Counted from the first letter of the stretch, positions 1 to 13,550 are shown. The stretch is DNA of 64,000 bases from Nipponacmea schrenckii (GCA_030562195.1 CM060203.1:15256534-15320533); one strand, 5' to 3'. The notes: generated by a model from the sequence alone, not told the origin. Numbers and translations are program-made.

Positions 1-860
1 ATATATAACCAGACGTATGTGTGGAAGATAAACGCCGTATTTCAGGCGTAAATATTGGCCAGACATAATGAAGACCTTATTTCCACTGAAGAAATCAAGT
101 AGAGGCAAGTGACGTGATGGTCATGACAAATTGGAAATGGAAACGGAGACAGTTATTTTCTCAACATTTCCGGTATAAGAGAGAATTTTCTTAGTACACT
201 TAGATTTCACTCTTTATTTAATAATCTGTAAAAAAAGTTATAAAGAACATCTTTTTTAATTTGATGATCGAATCAAGTCTTTTTTCTTCGTGTTCAATAT
301 AAAAAATTGCCTTAAAACGCAACCTTTTCTCATAACAAAGGTGACATTAATTAGGTACCACAAGACAGAACAACAATGAGAGGGTCTGAAGCTATTCGGC
401 ATTTTTAGACAGTTTCTGTAAAACTGAATATATAGCGTTACCTTTTATTGGCGATGTACCAATAATTTTGTCAAAGGAGCCATTTAGGAGATAATTATGA
501 CTACCACACGGGTATTTAATTGTATATATTGTGGCCACCTGTTTACAAATTATACATTAAAGGTAAAGATGACTTATTCAAAGTCATTGGACTTCCACAC
601 ACCGAAAGATATCGGAACCCATCGAAAGGAATGTTGCAAATCTTGGTACAGTCTCTATTAAATCCAACGAGAGAACTTACTAATGTATAATCACAGGCAG
701 TGTCCTTAATCGACACAGACACCCAGAAAGTTAATCTATGGGGGTAATTGAAGATCTAATAATAAAAAAAAACTTAAAAAGCCGTTTAATGTTTAATCAA
801 GCATTTAATCCAAGGAACGAATTTGAAATTCCAAGTTCTCTTAATAAATGATTTTAATAA
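1..860. other. Intergenic spacer, no supported gene
   Basis: AT-rich DNA without a recognisable gene. The only item noted is a 54-codon open frame at 497-661 (+) whose product has a Cys-x2-Cys-Gly-x-Leu-Phe segment and, 24 residues on, a His-x3-Cys segment, loosely like a C2HC zinc finger. The spacing is longer than usual for that fold and no flanking exon was found, so it is not called as a gene. Confidence 0.5.
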
Positions 861-1440
861 AATGTTACTTCACTCAGATATACTCACATGTTCGCCTTGT
901 TATTTAATTGTTAATCATATCCACTCAAAAAATGCTGAATATAATGTTATTTTCCTTAGAATTATTCATATTATGCCTAATTACTTAATTTATAATCAAG
1001 TATTCAGTTATAAATTTCATATCCACTTCAGATTAAAAAATGTTTCAATATTATGTTATTTTCCTCAGTTATACTCATATGATAGCCTTATAACTTAATT
1101 TATAATCAAGTATGCAGTTATAAATTTCATATCAACTTAAGGTTAAAAAATGTTTGAATATTATGTTATTTTCCCAAGTTATACTCATATGATCGCCTTA
1201 TAACTTAATCTATTATCAAGTATTCAGTTATAAATTTCATATCCACTTCAGATTAAAAAATGTTTCAATATTATGTTATTTTCCTCAGTTATACTCATAT
1301 GATAGATAGCCTTATAACTTAATTTATAATCAAGTATTCAGTTAGGAATTTCATATATGCACTGAATCTGTTATTTCGCGAATCGCCTTGTTAATGAACT
1401 GTAAATCAAATATTCAATTATGAATTTCATCAAAATATTT
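860..1440. repeat. Minisatellite, about 111-bp unit
   Basis: Four to five tandem copies of a unit recognisable by aatttataatcaagtattc, which recurs at about 987, 1097, 1208 and 1320 (spacing 110-113 bp). The first copy (from about 870) and the last are more diverged, as is usual at array edges. The open frame at 823-1098 falls mostly inside the array and shows no protein-like signal. Confidence 0.85.
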
Positions 1441-2240
1441 TTGTAGAATATAGGGCCTACTCGAATAATCAACTGATTATTGAATTGGGACAGTCTTTGT
1501 TTGTCAACGTCACGCTTTATTAGTATCAAGATTTATAATCTGTTGTTGAAAACTGATACGTACGTGGTGGTAAATGAATAGGATTAGGAAACTTATTGAC
1601 AATGGTCCCAAAGTATCGATCACTTCAGGCAGACAATACTCCTGCATCTCTTATTTCTTATTTAATTCTAAATATAATCCTTTTATATCCGTTTGTCGTC
1701 GCATGGATAGACATCATTGTCTTTTAATAGATCTATAAGTTGTCTTGTCTCATGAAAAATAAAAACCTTAAAGAAGACATCCCAGATAGAAAAGCTACCC
1801 AATAGCGGATATTCCTGTAAAAATTGAAGCTATATATAATTCAAAATAATGTTACTAAGAAACGTTACGAAGTAATGCAAAAATATAATTGAAGCCTACC
1901 AGTGGCTTTTTGATATCCAAAATTATAATATATCGACAACATAAGGTCTATCTGGGATTGTTGCTTTAAATATACATGTATAAATATTATATAGTTTTAC
2001 TGAAGTACAAATATATTATTATAATTCATTCTTAGAAATAAGTCAGTATTAGTGTCAAAATTAAGAATTTTTATTGGCTTAGGACTACACACCCAATTTG
2101 AAACAAGTGAATTAAAATGTGATAAAAACACACAAGTGTGTAAAAATATGATAAAATCACACAATTAAAGCTTTTTTGCTTTTTATGATATATCAGGGAT
2201 TTCGGAGAAGAAACTTTGGTTAGGTCGCCAGGCAATCGCA
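1441..2240. other. Spacer, nothing recognised
   Basis: AT-rich single-copy sequence. I see no exon, RNA gene or repeat here. Confidence 0.5.
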
Positions 2241-2264
2241 ACACAGTAATTTGGTCGGTAGATA

Positions 2265-2545
2265 AATGGGTCACAACGAACGGTGTCAAAGTAGATCGGT
2301 CACAGCAGATCGGTGTCAAATAAATTGGTCACAGCAGATCGGTGTCAAAGTAAATAGGTCACAGCAGATCGGTGTCGAAGTAGATCGGTCACAGCAGATC
2401 GGTGTCAAAGTAAATTGGTCACAGCAGATCGGTGTTAAAATAAATAGGTCACAGCAGATCGTTGTCAAAATAAATAGGTCACAGCAGATCGTTGTCAAAG
2501 TAGATCGGTCACAGCAGTTCAGAGTCAAAGTCAATTGGTCATCTA
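2265..2545. repeat. 30-bp minisatellite, open on both strands
   Basis: About nine tandem copies of a 30-bp unit built on ggtcacagcagatcggtgtc followed by aaagtaaatt or aaagtagatc. Because 30 is divisible by three and the unit lacks stops in the relevant frames, both strands read as repetitive open frames (2266-2583 on +, 2316-2534 on -). No signal peptide, conserved domain or splice context accompanies either frame, so I treat it as a non-coding array. Confidence 0.85.
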
Positions 2546-2625
2546 AATCTTTACCAGAGTTGAACTCAGAACCTCCAGGCTAGCGAGAAAGCATCCAACG
2601 AACTGAGTCATAGTGGCTCCTTCAA
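2546..2625 (-). repeat. tRNA-like SINE head (minus strand)
   Basis: Read on the minus strand, the segment has a pol III A-box-like stretch (tgactcagttcgttgg) and, about 40 bases later, a B-box-like stretch (gagttcaactctgg), separated by a degenerate anticodon-arm-like region. No clean cloverleaf or discriminator end is visible, so it is more likely the tRNA-derived head of a SINE than a working tRNA gene. It abuts the 30-bp minisatellite. A second similar head lies at 21425-21525, in the same orientation. Confidence 0.5.
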
Positions 2626-3765
2626 GAAACAAGGTTTTATTCCTAAAAACCAATGAACAAAATCTAAATAAATCTAAAATCTTCGCAACACTGTAAAATT
2701 CAGCTTTATTCCTCTTTTATTTAGAAGCAAACGCAAATAACACATAATATTTTCTGTTGTAAAATTCTACTGTAAAGTAGAAGAACAGGAAGGAATTTGA
2801 CAGTTTTTAAGTGCCATAATCTGGTTTTAAAATCTATGACGAACACAATTGTGACTTAATAGGGTAATCCAATAAACTTAATCTACTTACTTACAAATCT
2901 ATTTGTAGAGTACTTTTAATCGTACAAAACTTCTGACCTCAATTTAAAAGCTGAAGGCACTACCTGCGTTAGATCATTGGTAGAGTGGAACCCTTGAACC
3001 CTTAAGCTATTGAGCCCATTATTTTATGCCTTAGGTCCAGACTATCTTTGACCAAAGCCTAGTGCGTATCAGTAAGCGTGAAAATTTTATTAGTTTAAAC
3101 AACTCTATTTATCCGCAATTTGTACTGCGTACACGTAAAAGTCTTCACGTACCACATACTGATAGGAAATAAAGCGAATCATTGCGCTCACGGATGCTGA
3201 AATCATAAAATAGCAAGGATGATGGTATTCTCAGAACAGGTATATCTCGACAAACTTGGCCAGATTATGTCTTTATGCATAGTTAATAACATACATAATT
3301 GTGTATACGTTATAGTTTTGGTAATTTTTATTAGGTTTAGTGAAATACAGATATCACTGTTATCAACATCTCGCCTCCCAATGCTATGATGATACGTTTC
3401 GAGGGAATATGATATGAAAGTAGCCTGGTTTCCTGGGGCTGAGATCTACTCAATCCCACATTATACTTGAGCGAGAAAAAATTGTTTCAAATTACATCAA
3501 TTTAGTGTAATGGTACAGGATGTCATTGATACAGGAGAAAGAGTGGCTGCCTCCGGTGACCAATAAAAGAACCGTATTAAATAAGAAACATCGCAATTTT
3601 ACAGTACCTTACTCCAATAGAATTAATCAACTGACATTATTAGCCATTTGAACACTTTGAAAGCTGATTTGATTAAACATTAATTCGAGACTTAAGTATC
3701 GGCCGTGCAAATATATAAATTCAAAAAGATATTATTCTATTTGAAAATTATCATTCTATTTGAAA
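2626..3765. other. Spacer, nothing recognised
   Basis: AT-rich sequence without a supported exon or repeat. Confidence 0.5.
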
Positions 3766-3841
3766 TCATTATTATTATCATTATTGTTATTATTGTTATC
3801 GTTGTTGTCATTGTTGTTGTTTGTTTGTTTGTTTGTTGTAG
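3766..3841. repeat. Imperfect TTN triplet microsatellite
   Basis: Interrupted run of att/gtt/atc triplets ending in several tttg copies; a simple-sequence tract. Confidence 0.85.
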
Positions 3842-5064
3842 CTAGGTGAATGGATGCATTGGGGGCGGTGGTAGAAATGGGGGGAGTTGATTGCCAACAG
3901 AATAGGAAATCATATGAAATAATCGAAGTACTAAACGTTCACTTGAGCAATCTCATTGATAGGACAGCCAAAAGTTTTTTTGATCCATGAAAATCAAGAC
4001 AATCCTTATTATTACGGAACTACTTGTATGGATCTTACATGGAAATAACACACACGTACACAGTCGACAACCACTTTGAATCACGAACTCGACTACAATT
4101 TTTCAACTAAGCCTTTAAATTAGGTTTAAAAATTTAGATGTAATTTGAAGGCTTTGTTAAATTATATGAAGAGATACAAATGGTTGTGGACAATTTTCGT
4201 GTGTTTTTTATGTAAGAACAATACGTTTTGCATAAATTTGTATTAACCAGACCACAATGGTATGCATGATATTAATAGGATTTGGAAGTTGAAAGGAGAC
4301 CAAAGCATGGATCATTTAATTCTTACGTGTTTTCTCAAAACATAAAAAAGGGCCAATTAGAAAACAATAGAACTAATAGTTTTAGTAGAACAACTAAGTT
4401 TTAGAACCATTAGACTAAGAAGTACTAAAACGTTTCTGATGGTATTGAAGAAATCGATAATAGTAAATCAATAACAAGAAAAGACGATCACATTTACAAA
4501 TTATAAAATATATTATCAACATTTACAAACTTGTTATAAGAAAGAAGATCGATTCCAAAGTTTATTTTAAAGAATGTCGATCTTTTAAGTCGTAATAATT
4601 TGATCGAGTTGTATTCAAATTAAAGTAGCACTTTACCAAAAAGAAAATTCGAAATTGAGACTTTAGTACCGGAACCGGAAATATTATTTTATCATCTTCT
4701 TTTACACAATCATTCTCGCTAACAGTACCACATTTTGATATACAATATTTGATTAACCAGCTCACAATTCATTAACGTCATTACAAGTTGATCAACTCGT
4801 TTTATAAAAGAAACCAAAAGTAACATTTTCAATATGAAAAATATTTGCCAAGTTTAGAAATAATTCGATGACTGCACATAAAAATATTGGTATTTTACCT
4901 GTTCAAATCCAAAATATTCAGAATAATGTAATTTTAATTTTTAAATATTTCAACAATCTGTTTGCATTTTTGACAGATTTTTATGTCAGAGTGTTTTGCT
5001 CATAATAATAATTGAGGTAGGTTTTATCATAGACTGATCTAAGTTTGTTATTCATGGATTGAAT
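3842..5064. other. Spacer with a dispersed-repeat (family C) fragment
   Basis: Mostly featureless. At 4097-4163 there is an imperfect hairpin (arms around aactaagcctttaaatta and taatttgaaggctttgtt), followed to about 4250 by text (cgtgtgttttttatgtaag, then a gcataaattt-type stretch) shared with 19190-19350 and 25735-25905. I take this as one copy of a dispersed element, here called family C. Confidence 0.5.
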
Positions 5065-5660
5065 GTGGATAATGTCAGATATAACCACGTCACTTTATTA
5101 TTTGAACCCAATTCTGACCCATGCAAAATAAAGAGTCTTAGTTTGTCCCCCGTGGGCCGCATGTTATATACAAAAACATATCATCATAGGTAATAACTGA
5201 GCGTCATACAAAACCATATCACTTTGGATTGGATCCAATTCTAACCTATCTAAAGTAAAGAGTCTTAGTTTGTCTATATTGGCTGTTAGACAGGACCATG
5301 TCCTTGTGTATTGGACTTAATCTGACCTATATAAAATAAAGAGTCTTAGTTTGTCTCTATGGGCTGAATGTTAGATATGACCATGTCCTTGTGTATTAGA
5401 CCCAATTCTGACCTATATAAAATAAAGAGTCTTAGTTTGTATCTAAGGCCTGAATGGTATACAGACCCAAACCAGTTGTGTGTATTGGACCTACTTATAA
5501 CTAATGTAAAATAAACGACTTAGTTTGTCTATGGGCTGAATGTTATACGAAATGATCTCACTTTGGCGTATAAGACCTAATTCTGACCTATGTAAAATAA
5601 AGAGTCTTTGTTTGTCCAATTGAGTCGAAAACAGAACCATGTTACTTTGATGTATTTGTG
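5065..5660. repeat. Minisatellite, about 85-bp unit
   Basis: Six diverged tandem copies marked by aataaagagtcttagtttgt at about 5127, 5256, 5338, 5422, 5508 and 5596, each preceded by a version of ccaattctgacctatataaa. Copies differ by substitutions and small indels, so the array is old. Confidence 0.85.
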
Positions 5661-5989
5661 ACTCGATCTTTAAACTAATAGTATATTTGATTTGAAAGAG
5701 CTCATGCTGAGTTAAGAAAAGATACTGGGATATCTCTATTCATTTTCGCGTTTCTTTCAAGAAACTTTTTTAAAAACGATTTAAAAAGTGGTTGGAATTC
5801 TCTTAAACCATCTTTGAAACAATATTAGTTTAATATTTGGAAAACAAAACATAAAAGTGGGTCGAAAACATATCTTACTTTAAAGGAGCCCACCCAATTA
5901 CAAACAGAATACAAAAAATCTTTTGAGATGAAAATATCAACAGATATATACACCTAAAGTACAATCAATTATATTTCTAATTTACTGTT

Positions 5990-6440
5990 ATTTCTTATTT
6001 TCGAATCATGTTATTTTCCAAATACAATTCACGTTATTTTCTATTTGCAATTCATGTTAATTTCCATTTACAATAAGTCTTTTTTTCTTATTTACAATAC
6101 CTGCGAATCTCATTTACAATTCTTGAAATTCTTATTTAAAATTCTGTTATTTCTCATTTACAATTCCTATAATTGTCATTTCCTAATCGACCTCTTCTTT
6201 AATTTCTCATTTACAATTTCTGCCAAATTTCATTTACAGTTCATATCATTTTCCATGTACAATAAATTCATGGTATTTCTAATTTACAATTTCTGTTATT
6301 TCACATTTAAATTCCTGCTATTTTTCATTCATAGTTCATGTTATTTCTCATTAACCTAACCATACATTTTATTCTTAGTTACAATCCCTCTTATTTCCCA
6401 TTTACAATTCTATTAATTTTTCTTTACAATCCCAGATAAT
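5990..6440. repeat. AT-rich minisatellite, about 25-bp unit
   Basis: Many degenerate copies of a unit like ttatttctcatttacaattc. The open frame at 6045-6359 is a by-product of its low complexity (Phe/Leu/Ile-rich, no domain). Confidence 0.8.
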
Positions 6441-8510
6441 TCATGTAAATTAATAAAGCTCCAGAACATGGATTCTCAGCCCTTTCTTTTCGTTACAGCT
6501 AACCGACTATTCATATAAGGTAGTATATCAATTAGAAATGAGTAAATATTTCCTTATGAAAAGTAGTATCGGGTTTTAGGAAGAGCAAACATTTACACCT
6601 GGTGTCGTTGCTGCTTAATATTCGAACAAACTTTATAGGTTAAAAAATAAAATTAGGCAAAGTAGGATCGGGTTTGTTAGTTAAAGTTCAACTAAGGCAT
6701 GCAAGTTAATAATTGGTGGTTCCATCGTATGTCTGTGCATCTGGAAGAATCAATCCCTACCCCGAAACCCGAGCGCATAAAAATCAACTTGCCTGAAGAT
6801 AAAAGTATCGACAATCTAGGGAAGTCCATTGGATTGAGACATTAAATACAGCAAGACCTATATGACTTAATATTCACCATAATTTGGGCATATCAACCTT
6901 CGTCGTCCCCTTCAATACAACCAGTAATAAAGCAAGCAAGATAGTTGATGCCCATTATAAAAGTCTTCAAGAGAAATTCTCCCATGTTTATAAGCAGAAA
7001 ATAATAGTGGCATGTTCCAAAAATCAGAACTTAAATGACAACCTTTTTCATAGCAAACTAAAAACAATCTGTACATAACAGGTACTTTACTTGGGCGAGT
7101 TATATTTTTCTAATTCCAGATCAGAACAGAAGAAAAACAGATCCAGACCCTTTATCACAATTTCTCAATGAAATATTTGTTCCACCCTAGACCTGTACAC
7201 CTTGGAGAATCAATTCCCCCTTCCCTGAAATCAAAACAATTGCAAAAAGGGATTTGAATCTATTCTTGAAAAAAAAAAAAGCAGAAATAAATAACATTTG
7301 CAATCCATGTTTAAAAAAAATGTAAACTTACGTTTTAACAGCGAGTCAACTGAGTAAATCCTTATAATGTGTTTCGTTCACGTTAACTACAGGAAACCGA
7401 ATGAGGCATGAAATTTGTAGCAAATTGGTTGAATGTGTTCAAACTGGCTTTTAAATAAAACACGCTAGGAGATCAAATATCGGTGATTTGTCGAGGGCTA
7501 ATTTGTCATCTAACACCAGTTTCAATAAAAACTGCTATTGATTCCACTAGTCAATCCGTTCGTTATCAACATGTAGCCTCCAATCAAACACGTCTTAGTA
7601 GCCTAACGTAGATAACTGGATGAAAGCGAAGTTAAAGACCCGTTAAGAGCTTTCAGAAATCTCATAATATCTCCAAAGTACTAATTAGGACACTTAACTA
7701 CCGATGGCTGTGCTGAATTAAAGGTCCCGCGGTGGACATATGACATTATCGTGTCGAACAGGTAAGCTGTCGATTTGGATACGATGATAGTGAACCACAT
7801 TAGTAAAGGAGTAGTGTTTAGGGGGATTGAAAGGGTGCCCTGATTTTGTGTTTTTATTTTAAATAGAATTTCTTATCTTTCTGCTTAAACTGCTTTCTAG
7901 CCCAAGAAAGAAATGGATCTTACAGTTTCATAGCTGGATTTGAAAAGAGAAACAATTTTAAAAAAACAAAATGGATGAAATGAGTCAATGGGCAAATTAA
8001 ATGATTCCAAATGATTATCTGTTTCACTTCATAATCCGTTTTCAGAGTTTCAACTGATTGTCATTTTCTCAATTCACGTAGTTTCGCATGATACGACGAG
8101 TGTCGGTTATCATAATGTATTCAAGTGTGTGTGCTGAGAATTACAAAACAAACCATAATGAAATCATTCAACATAAATAATAAATAATAAGAGGATTGCC
8201 TGGTGAAGTGAAACATGGTAGAAATTGTTACTAGTTTCAGGCGTGTAAAAGACACGATATTCGTGGGATTATACAATAAACGTTTCTTACCAAAATAAAG
8301 ATATGTCGATTTTGACACCTAACACTGTGCGACATCAAGACGAGTGGCCCCTGAGACAAGATGGCAAACAATCTACATAATCTCTTTTAATTACGCGACT
8401 AATAAAACTTACAATTGCTTGCAGGCAATATTCATTCAATTAATGTCAGTTTCGAGTGGTATATATGATGCTCAAGGTTGATTTGATCTCAACTAGTTGT
8501 TGAACAAGGT
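6441..8510. other. Spacer, nothing recognised
   Basis: Single-copy AT-rich DNA. Small open frames at 6884-7078 (+) and 8121-8318 (-) have no recognisable domain, codon bias or splice context. Confidence 0.5.
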
Positions 8511-8512
8511 CG

Positions 8513-8570
8513 TGTATCTCATGCCACTCTGTCAAAGGCGGAGTATCTCATGCCACTCTGTCAAAGGCCG
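8513..8570. repeat. 29-bp direct duplication
   Basis: Two adjacent, nearly identical copies of a unit containing gtatctcatgccactctg followed by tcaaaggc and a g/c difference. Confidence 0.85.
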
Positions 8571-8689
8571 AGTTTCGCTCGACCAAATTTAACAAACAGT
8601 AACGAACAATTCAATTGATTTGGACCCCCCTGATCCGACATCCACTGTCAAGGGCCTAGGTGTCATTCAACCCGATCGTAAGCTTATCA

Positions 8690-9310
8690 CAAAACAACCA
8701 CCTAGTCTGTGATATCAGTAAGTTAGAAGCAACGTTAACTATTCATCAAACAACTAACTAGTCTGTGATATCAGTGAGTTGGAAGCACACGTTAACTTGT
8801 TACCGAACAACAAGTACCTAGTCTTTGATATCAGTGAGTTGGAAGCACATGATATCTTGTTACCGAACAACAACTACTTAGTCTTTGATATCAGTGAGCT
8901 GGAAGCACACGCTAACTTGTTACCGAACAACAACTACCTTGTCTGTGATATCAGTGAGTTGGAAACACACGTTAACTTGTCACCAAACAACTACCTATTC
9001 TATGATATCAGTGAGCTGGAAGCACACGTTAACTTGTCACACCAAATAGCTACCTAGTCTGTGATATCAGTGTGTTGGAAACACACGTTAACTTGTCACC
9101 AAATAGCTACCTAGTCTGTGATATCAGTGTGTTGGAAACACACGTTAACTTGTCACCAAATAGCTACCTAGTCTGTGATATCAGTAATCTGGAAGCACAC
9201 GTTAACTTTTCACCAAAAACAACTACCTAGTCTATGATAAAAGTTAGTTGGAAGCTAATTTTAACTAGTCATCTACCAACAACAACTTACTGTACATAAT
9301 ATGTGATATC
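8690..9310. repeat. Minisatellite, about 60-bp unit
   Basis: About ten tandem copies marked by gatatcagtgagttggaag, starting near 8711, 8767, 8827, 8887, 8947, 9003, 9062, 9120, 9178 and 9236. Because the unit is near 60 bp, a 20-residue repeated open frame appears at 8779-9057, but it is broken by indels in the later copies and has no gene context. Confidence 0.88.
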
Positions 9311-10430
9311 GGTTAGCTAGGGGTCAAGATGAACTTTCGGATGTTTCAGCCCGGGTTTCCTTCAGCAGTAATTCAGGACTGACATGCAAACACATAATTT
9401 GCAAACCGCGACGTAATGATTTCAACGTGGCATAAAACATTATGTTTTCTGAACATTATATAACTTATTGTTATATGTACATAATCTGAACATAATTTAA
9501 ATACTTTTTGATCATTGTGCACATAATGAAACTTGAAATATGCACAGTTAAAAAGCAATAAAATGTCAACAAATTGTTTTAATAATTCAATAATGTATTT
9601 TATATTTATCGCTAATATCACAACGTGTAAACAAACACATTTTTCTCAATCATTTTATAGTGTTTTATGTATGAAAAATTTCTAACTGAAGAATGTTCTA
9701 AACATATTTTATGATAAACGATTTTTTTCCCATATCAGAAATAAACTCGGCATGCCGTAGGTTGATAGCTTCCTGTACCGACCTAACAAATAGATTACAC
9801 AACCAATCTAAAATATTAAATTAATGGCACTTTAATTCTTGTTTAGTCGTTTAAATACCCAAATTGATTGTAACTGGTCTCTAACTCGGTTATAAAGTTA
9901 TATAGTCATTTGAAATTCAGATACAGAACGCTATGCTCTGAGACCTTTAGATTACTACGTATGTAATTAGTTCAAAACGAATTGTCATAACCTATATAAT
10001 TCTAAAAGTAATTCGTAATTCAAGATTCTGTAAGGGAAAACATTTGATTACCAACATAAAGACTCAAATGGAGGCAATCCGTATCATCATCATCATCATT
10101 ATTATATTAAATCTCACGCCCAGTTCGTCTTTAATTAGATATAAAACACGGAGTATTCCTATAATAAAATTAATATTTGATTGTAATTGAACAGGATTTT
10201 GACTAGGAAGGCATTTTACACGCCAATATCTCTTCTAATGCCACCAATAGGGCAATAGGGCAATTTATACAGATAGGTGGGAATTATTTCAATATAGAAA
10301 CCATAAAACCACTGACGTAGGCTATCTTGATTACTATCATTATAACAATTCGTTGTTCAAATTGTGTTTGTAGCAATTCCAATACAGAAATTACAAATTT
10401 ACTATTGTATCTTGAAAACTGTCAATATAA
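9311..10430. other. Spacer with a short CAT microsatellite
   Basis: AT-rich sequence without a supported gene; a short (CAT)n-like tract sits at about 10083-10104. Confidence 0.5.
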
Positions 10431-10439
10431 ATATAGTGT

Positions 10440-11585
10440 ATAGATGGAATTTCCACTACAGAAACAACAGATATACCAACGTGCATTATCAATTTTTAAA
10501 TAGGAAATTCAATAAAGTTAGTGTCAATGGAAATTCCACTACAGAAAAAACAGATAAACTGTCGTTGGTATTTAATAAACAGAGTATAATATGTGGAAAT
10601 TCCACTATAGCAACAACAGGTAAACTAACGTACCTTATTAGTCTTCAGTATTTATAAAGAGAGTGTAGGTGGAAATTCAACAATAGAAAATATAGATTTA
10701 CTAACGCACTTTATTAATCTTCAATAGGATAATTAATAAAGAGAGTGTAGGTGGAAATTCCACTACAGAAAAAAACAAATTTACTAATGTACTTTTTGAA
10801 TCATCAATAGGATAATTAATAAAGAGAGTGTAGGTGGAAATTCCACTACAGAAAAAAAACAAATTTACTAATGTACTTTTTTAATCATCAATAGGATAAT
10901 TAATAAAGAGGGTGTAGGTGGAAATTCCACTACAGAAAAAAACAAATTTACTAATGTACTTTTTGAATCATCAATAGGATAATTAATAAAGAGAGTGTAG
11001 GTGGAAATTCCACTACAGAAAAAAAAACAAATTTACTAATGTACTTTTTTAATCATCAATAGGATAATTAATAAAGAGGGTGTAGGTGGAAATTCTACTA
11101 CAGAAAAAACAAATTTACTAATGTACTTTTTTAATCATCAATAGGATAATTTATAAAGAGGGTAAGGTGGAAATTCCACTACAGAAAAAACAAATTTACT
11201 AATGTACTTTTTTAATCTTCAATAGGATAATTAATAAAGAGGGTGTAGGTGGAAATTCCACTACAGAAAAAAAAATTTACTAATGTACTTTTTAAATCAT
11301 CAATAGGATAATTAATAAAGAGAATGTAGGTGGAAATTCCACTACAGAAAAAAAAAAATTTTACTAATGTACTTTTTAAATCATCAATAGGATAATTAAT
11401 AAAGAGGGTGTAGGTGGACAACAGAAAAATAGATATACTAACGCAATTTATTAATCTTCAATAGGATAATTTATAAAGAGAATGTAGGTAGAAATTCCAC
11501 AATAGAAAAATAGATATACTAATGTACTTTTTTAATCGTCAATAGGATAATTAATAAAGAGGGTGTAGGTGGAAATTACTTTAGA
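10440..11585. repeat. Minisatellite, about 82-bp unit with a near-palindromic core
   Basis: About fourteen tandem copies. Each carries gtggaaattccac (six-base inverted arms around one base), then ctacagaaaaaa, an AT spacer with actaatgtactttt, and ataggataattaataaagag. The core recurs near 10446, 10531, 10594, 10671, 10753, 10834, 10919, 11003, 11087, 11168, 11249, 11330, 11489 and 11570. The left-most copies are the most diverged. Variable A-run length explains most size differences. Confidence 0.9.
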
Positions 11586-13200
11586 AGAATATCAGAAACA
11601 GACACTAGAAATCCCATACCGGAAGTAGGAAACAAACCAGACATATCTTTTATTTAATGGAATATCCTTTTTCGTTTGTATAAATTATTTCAAAGTACCG
11701 GTATTGTATTTAAAACTACTAAGCGATGTATTCTTTTCAAGTTAAGATTCTTCCACTCTTATCTTTAAAGATCCAATGGAAAACTACAAAGATTAACTGA
11801 AGAACACTATCCAGTTATTAGACAGCACCAAATAGACAATCGTCCAGTTTCTACAAGAATAATGTATACCGCCCGAACCCTAAAACAACATAATCCCAGA
11901 AATTCAAAACCTTGTTCAGAGTGGTATCAGGTGTTCTGGAATGGTTTTCTGTTTGGATGAAATAAGTATTATTCTGAGATTTTAACATATTTTGTGAGGA
12001 TTAATAATGTTAAGGTTTCTTCAGGAAGGCGATGCGATACTCAAATATGAGCAACGACTGTGTGTTACTTTCAAAGGGGTTCATACGAGTGAGTCACAGT
12101 GTCTTGGCCAAGATAATGGCATACACTTACAAACTGGTTTTGGACCAATATTTGAAGCATGTTTGATCACTGGTATTTCATTAATAAAAATAAACTTGCA
12201 CCAGAGACGCTTGTTAATGCAGCTATTTTTTTTTATAAGATTATACCAAGCGAATATGTACAGCAATATCGTGGGCCCTGATTGACTTTATTTGGTAGCA
12301 TACAATCCTCCATTTACAATCATGTATGAAACAAAATCGTGGCTAATTCCTTTTTTTTTCCTTTTTTTATAAACAATATTGGCTTTAGCCTATATAACCC
12401 CTTTTCCTATGTGAGTGGCTAATGATGTCAAGGTATCAGAAGTATTAGTAATACTTTGACAATGTGAAGATGCTTATTTGAAATGACCAAAAAGAAATAA
12501 CGAATTTTAGTAAAGAAAAAATTATATTCGAGATTACTGTTATTATGCATAATGGTTTTATCTTTTAAAACAAATAAAAAAGTCTTTCAGACACTGATAG
12601 GGAGTTTATCTTTTATATATAAACGAGTACATAATTTGTTTATGAATGAGATCTTAAAGAGAAGAGATTTTTCCTAGGTTTCTACCTTGAAGTAATTTAA
12701 AACGTCCTTCACTTCATAAGATAACGATATTTTCTGGAAAATTTCAGTAATAATTCAGATAGTCCGAAATTCTGGAAATTTGGAATGAGAAAAATCATAT
12801 GGGCAATTCGATTAGTGTTTTGATTGCAGTTGCTTGTTGTGGGTCAAATTCTTAACCTGTGTCCTGCTAGGATCTGGTGTGAAAATTCAAACCGCAGTCG
12901 ACCTGGGAACACCTTTATATATAGGAACACAGGGAATATATTATGGTATATGACAACTATTCAACATAATCTACTTTCGCTGGAAATTCCCTTTAATAAA
13001 ATGATTTCTCATCTTGTGAATAATTTAGTCACTATAGAGGTTAGTTCAAGTGTTTAAATGAAATTAAATGATTTGAAATGATTTAAAAGGCAAGTTGTGT
13101 TATCAGAAATTGACTTCGTTCGCTCAAGATATCATTATAAGCATCATCTAAAGTTTCTGTACAAGGCAAAAATGGTGTTCAGATTAAAACATAAATACTT
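11586..13200. other. Spacer, nothing recognised
   Basis: AT-rich DNA with T-runs near 12345. Open frames at 12007-12285 (+), 12081-12266 (-) and 12824-13057 (+) match no family I know and overlap or lack splice support. Confidence 0.45.
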
Positions 13201-13204
13201 GATA

Positions 13205-13550
13205 TAAAAATGACTGGAAATTCTAATAGCCTGGCATATTGGACATTTTAATAGTCTGACATCTTGGAAATTCTAATAGTTTAACATCTTTGAAATGCTA
13301 AAAGTTTAAATTCAAACAGCTGACATATTGGAAATTCTTATAGTCTGACATCTTTGAAATTCAAAGAGCTGACATTTTTGAAATTCAAAGAGCTGACATT
13401 TTTGAAATTCAAAGAGCTGACATTTTTGAAATTCAAAGAGCTGACATTTTTGAAATTGTAGAAGTCTGACATATTTGAAATTCAAAGAGCTGACATCTTG
13501 GAAATTCAAAAAGCTGGCATATAAGAAATTCATTTTGTCTGACATATAAT
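13205..13550. repeat. Minisatellite, about 26-bp unit
   Basis: About thirteen copies of a unit like ttgaaattcaaagagctgac; the central copies (about 13355-13460) are almost identical, the edges diverged. The minus-strand open frame at 13312-13545 is a product of the repeat. Confidence 0.85.

Noticed and set aside
2266..2583. Open frame of ten-residue repeats on + (and its mirror on -) that could be a repetitive protein
   Set aside because: The 30-bp unit leaves frames open on both strands automatically; no start context, signal peptide, splice site or unique flanking coding sequence.
8779..9057. Repeated 20-residue open frame
   Set aside because: It is one frame of a 60-bp minisatellite that loses register in later copies.
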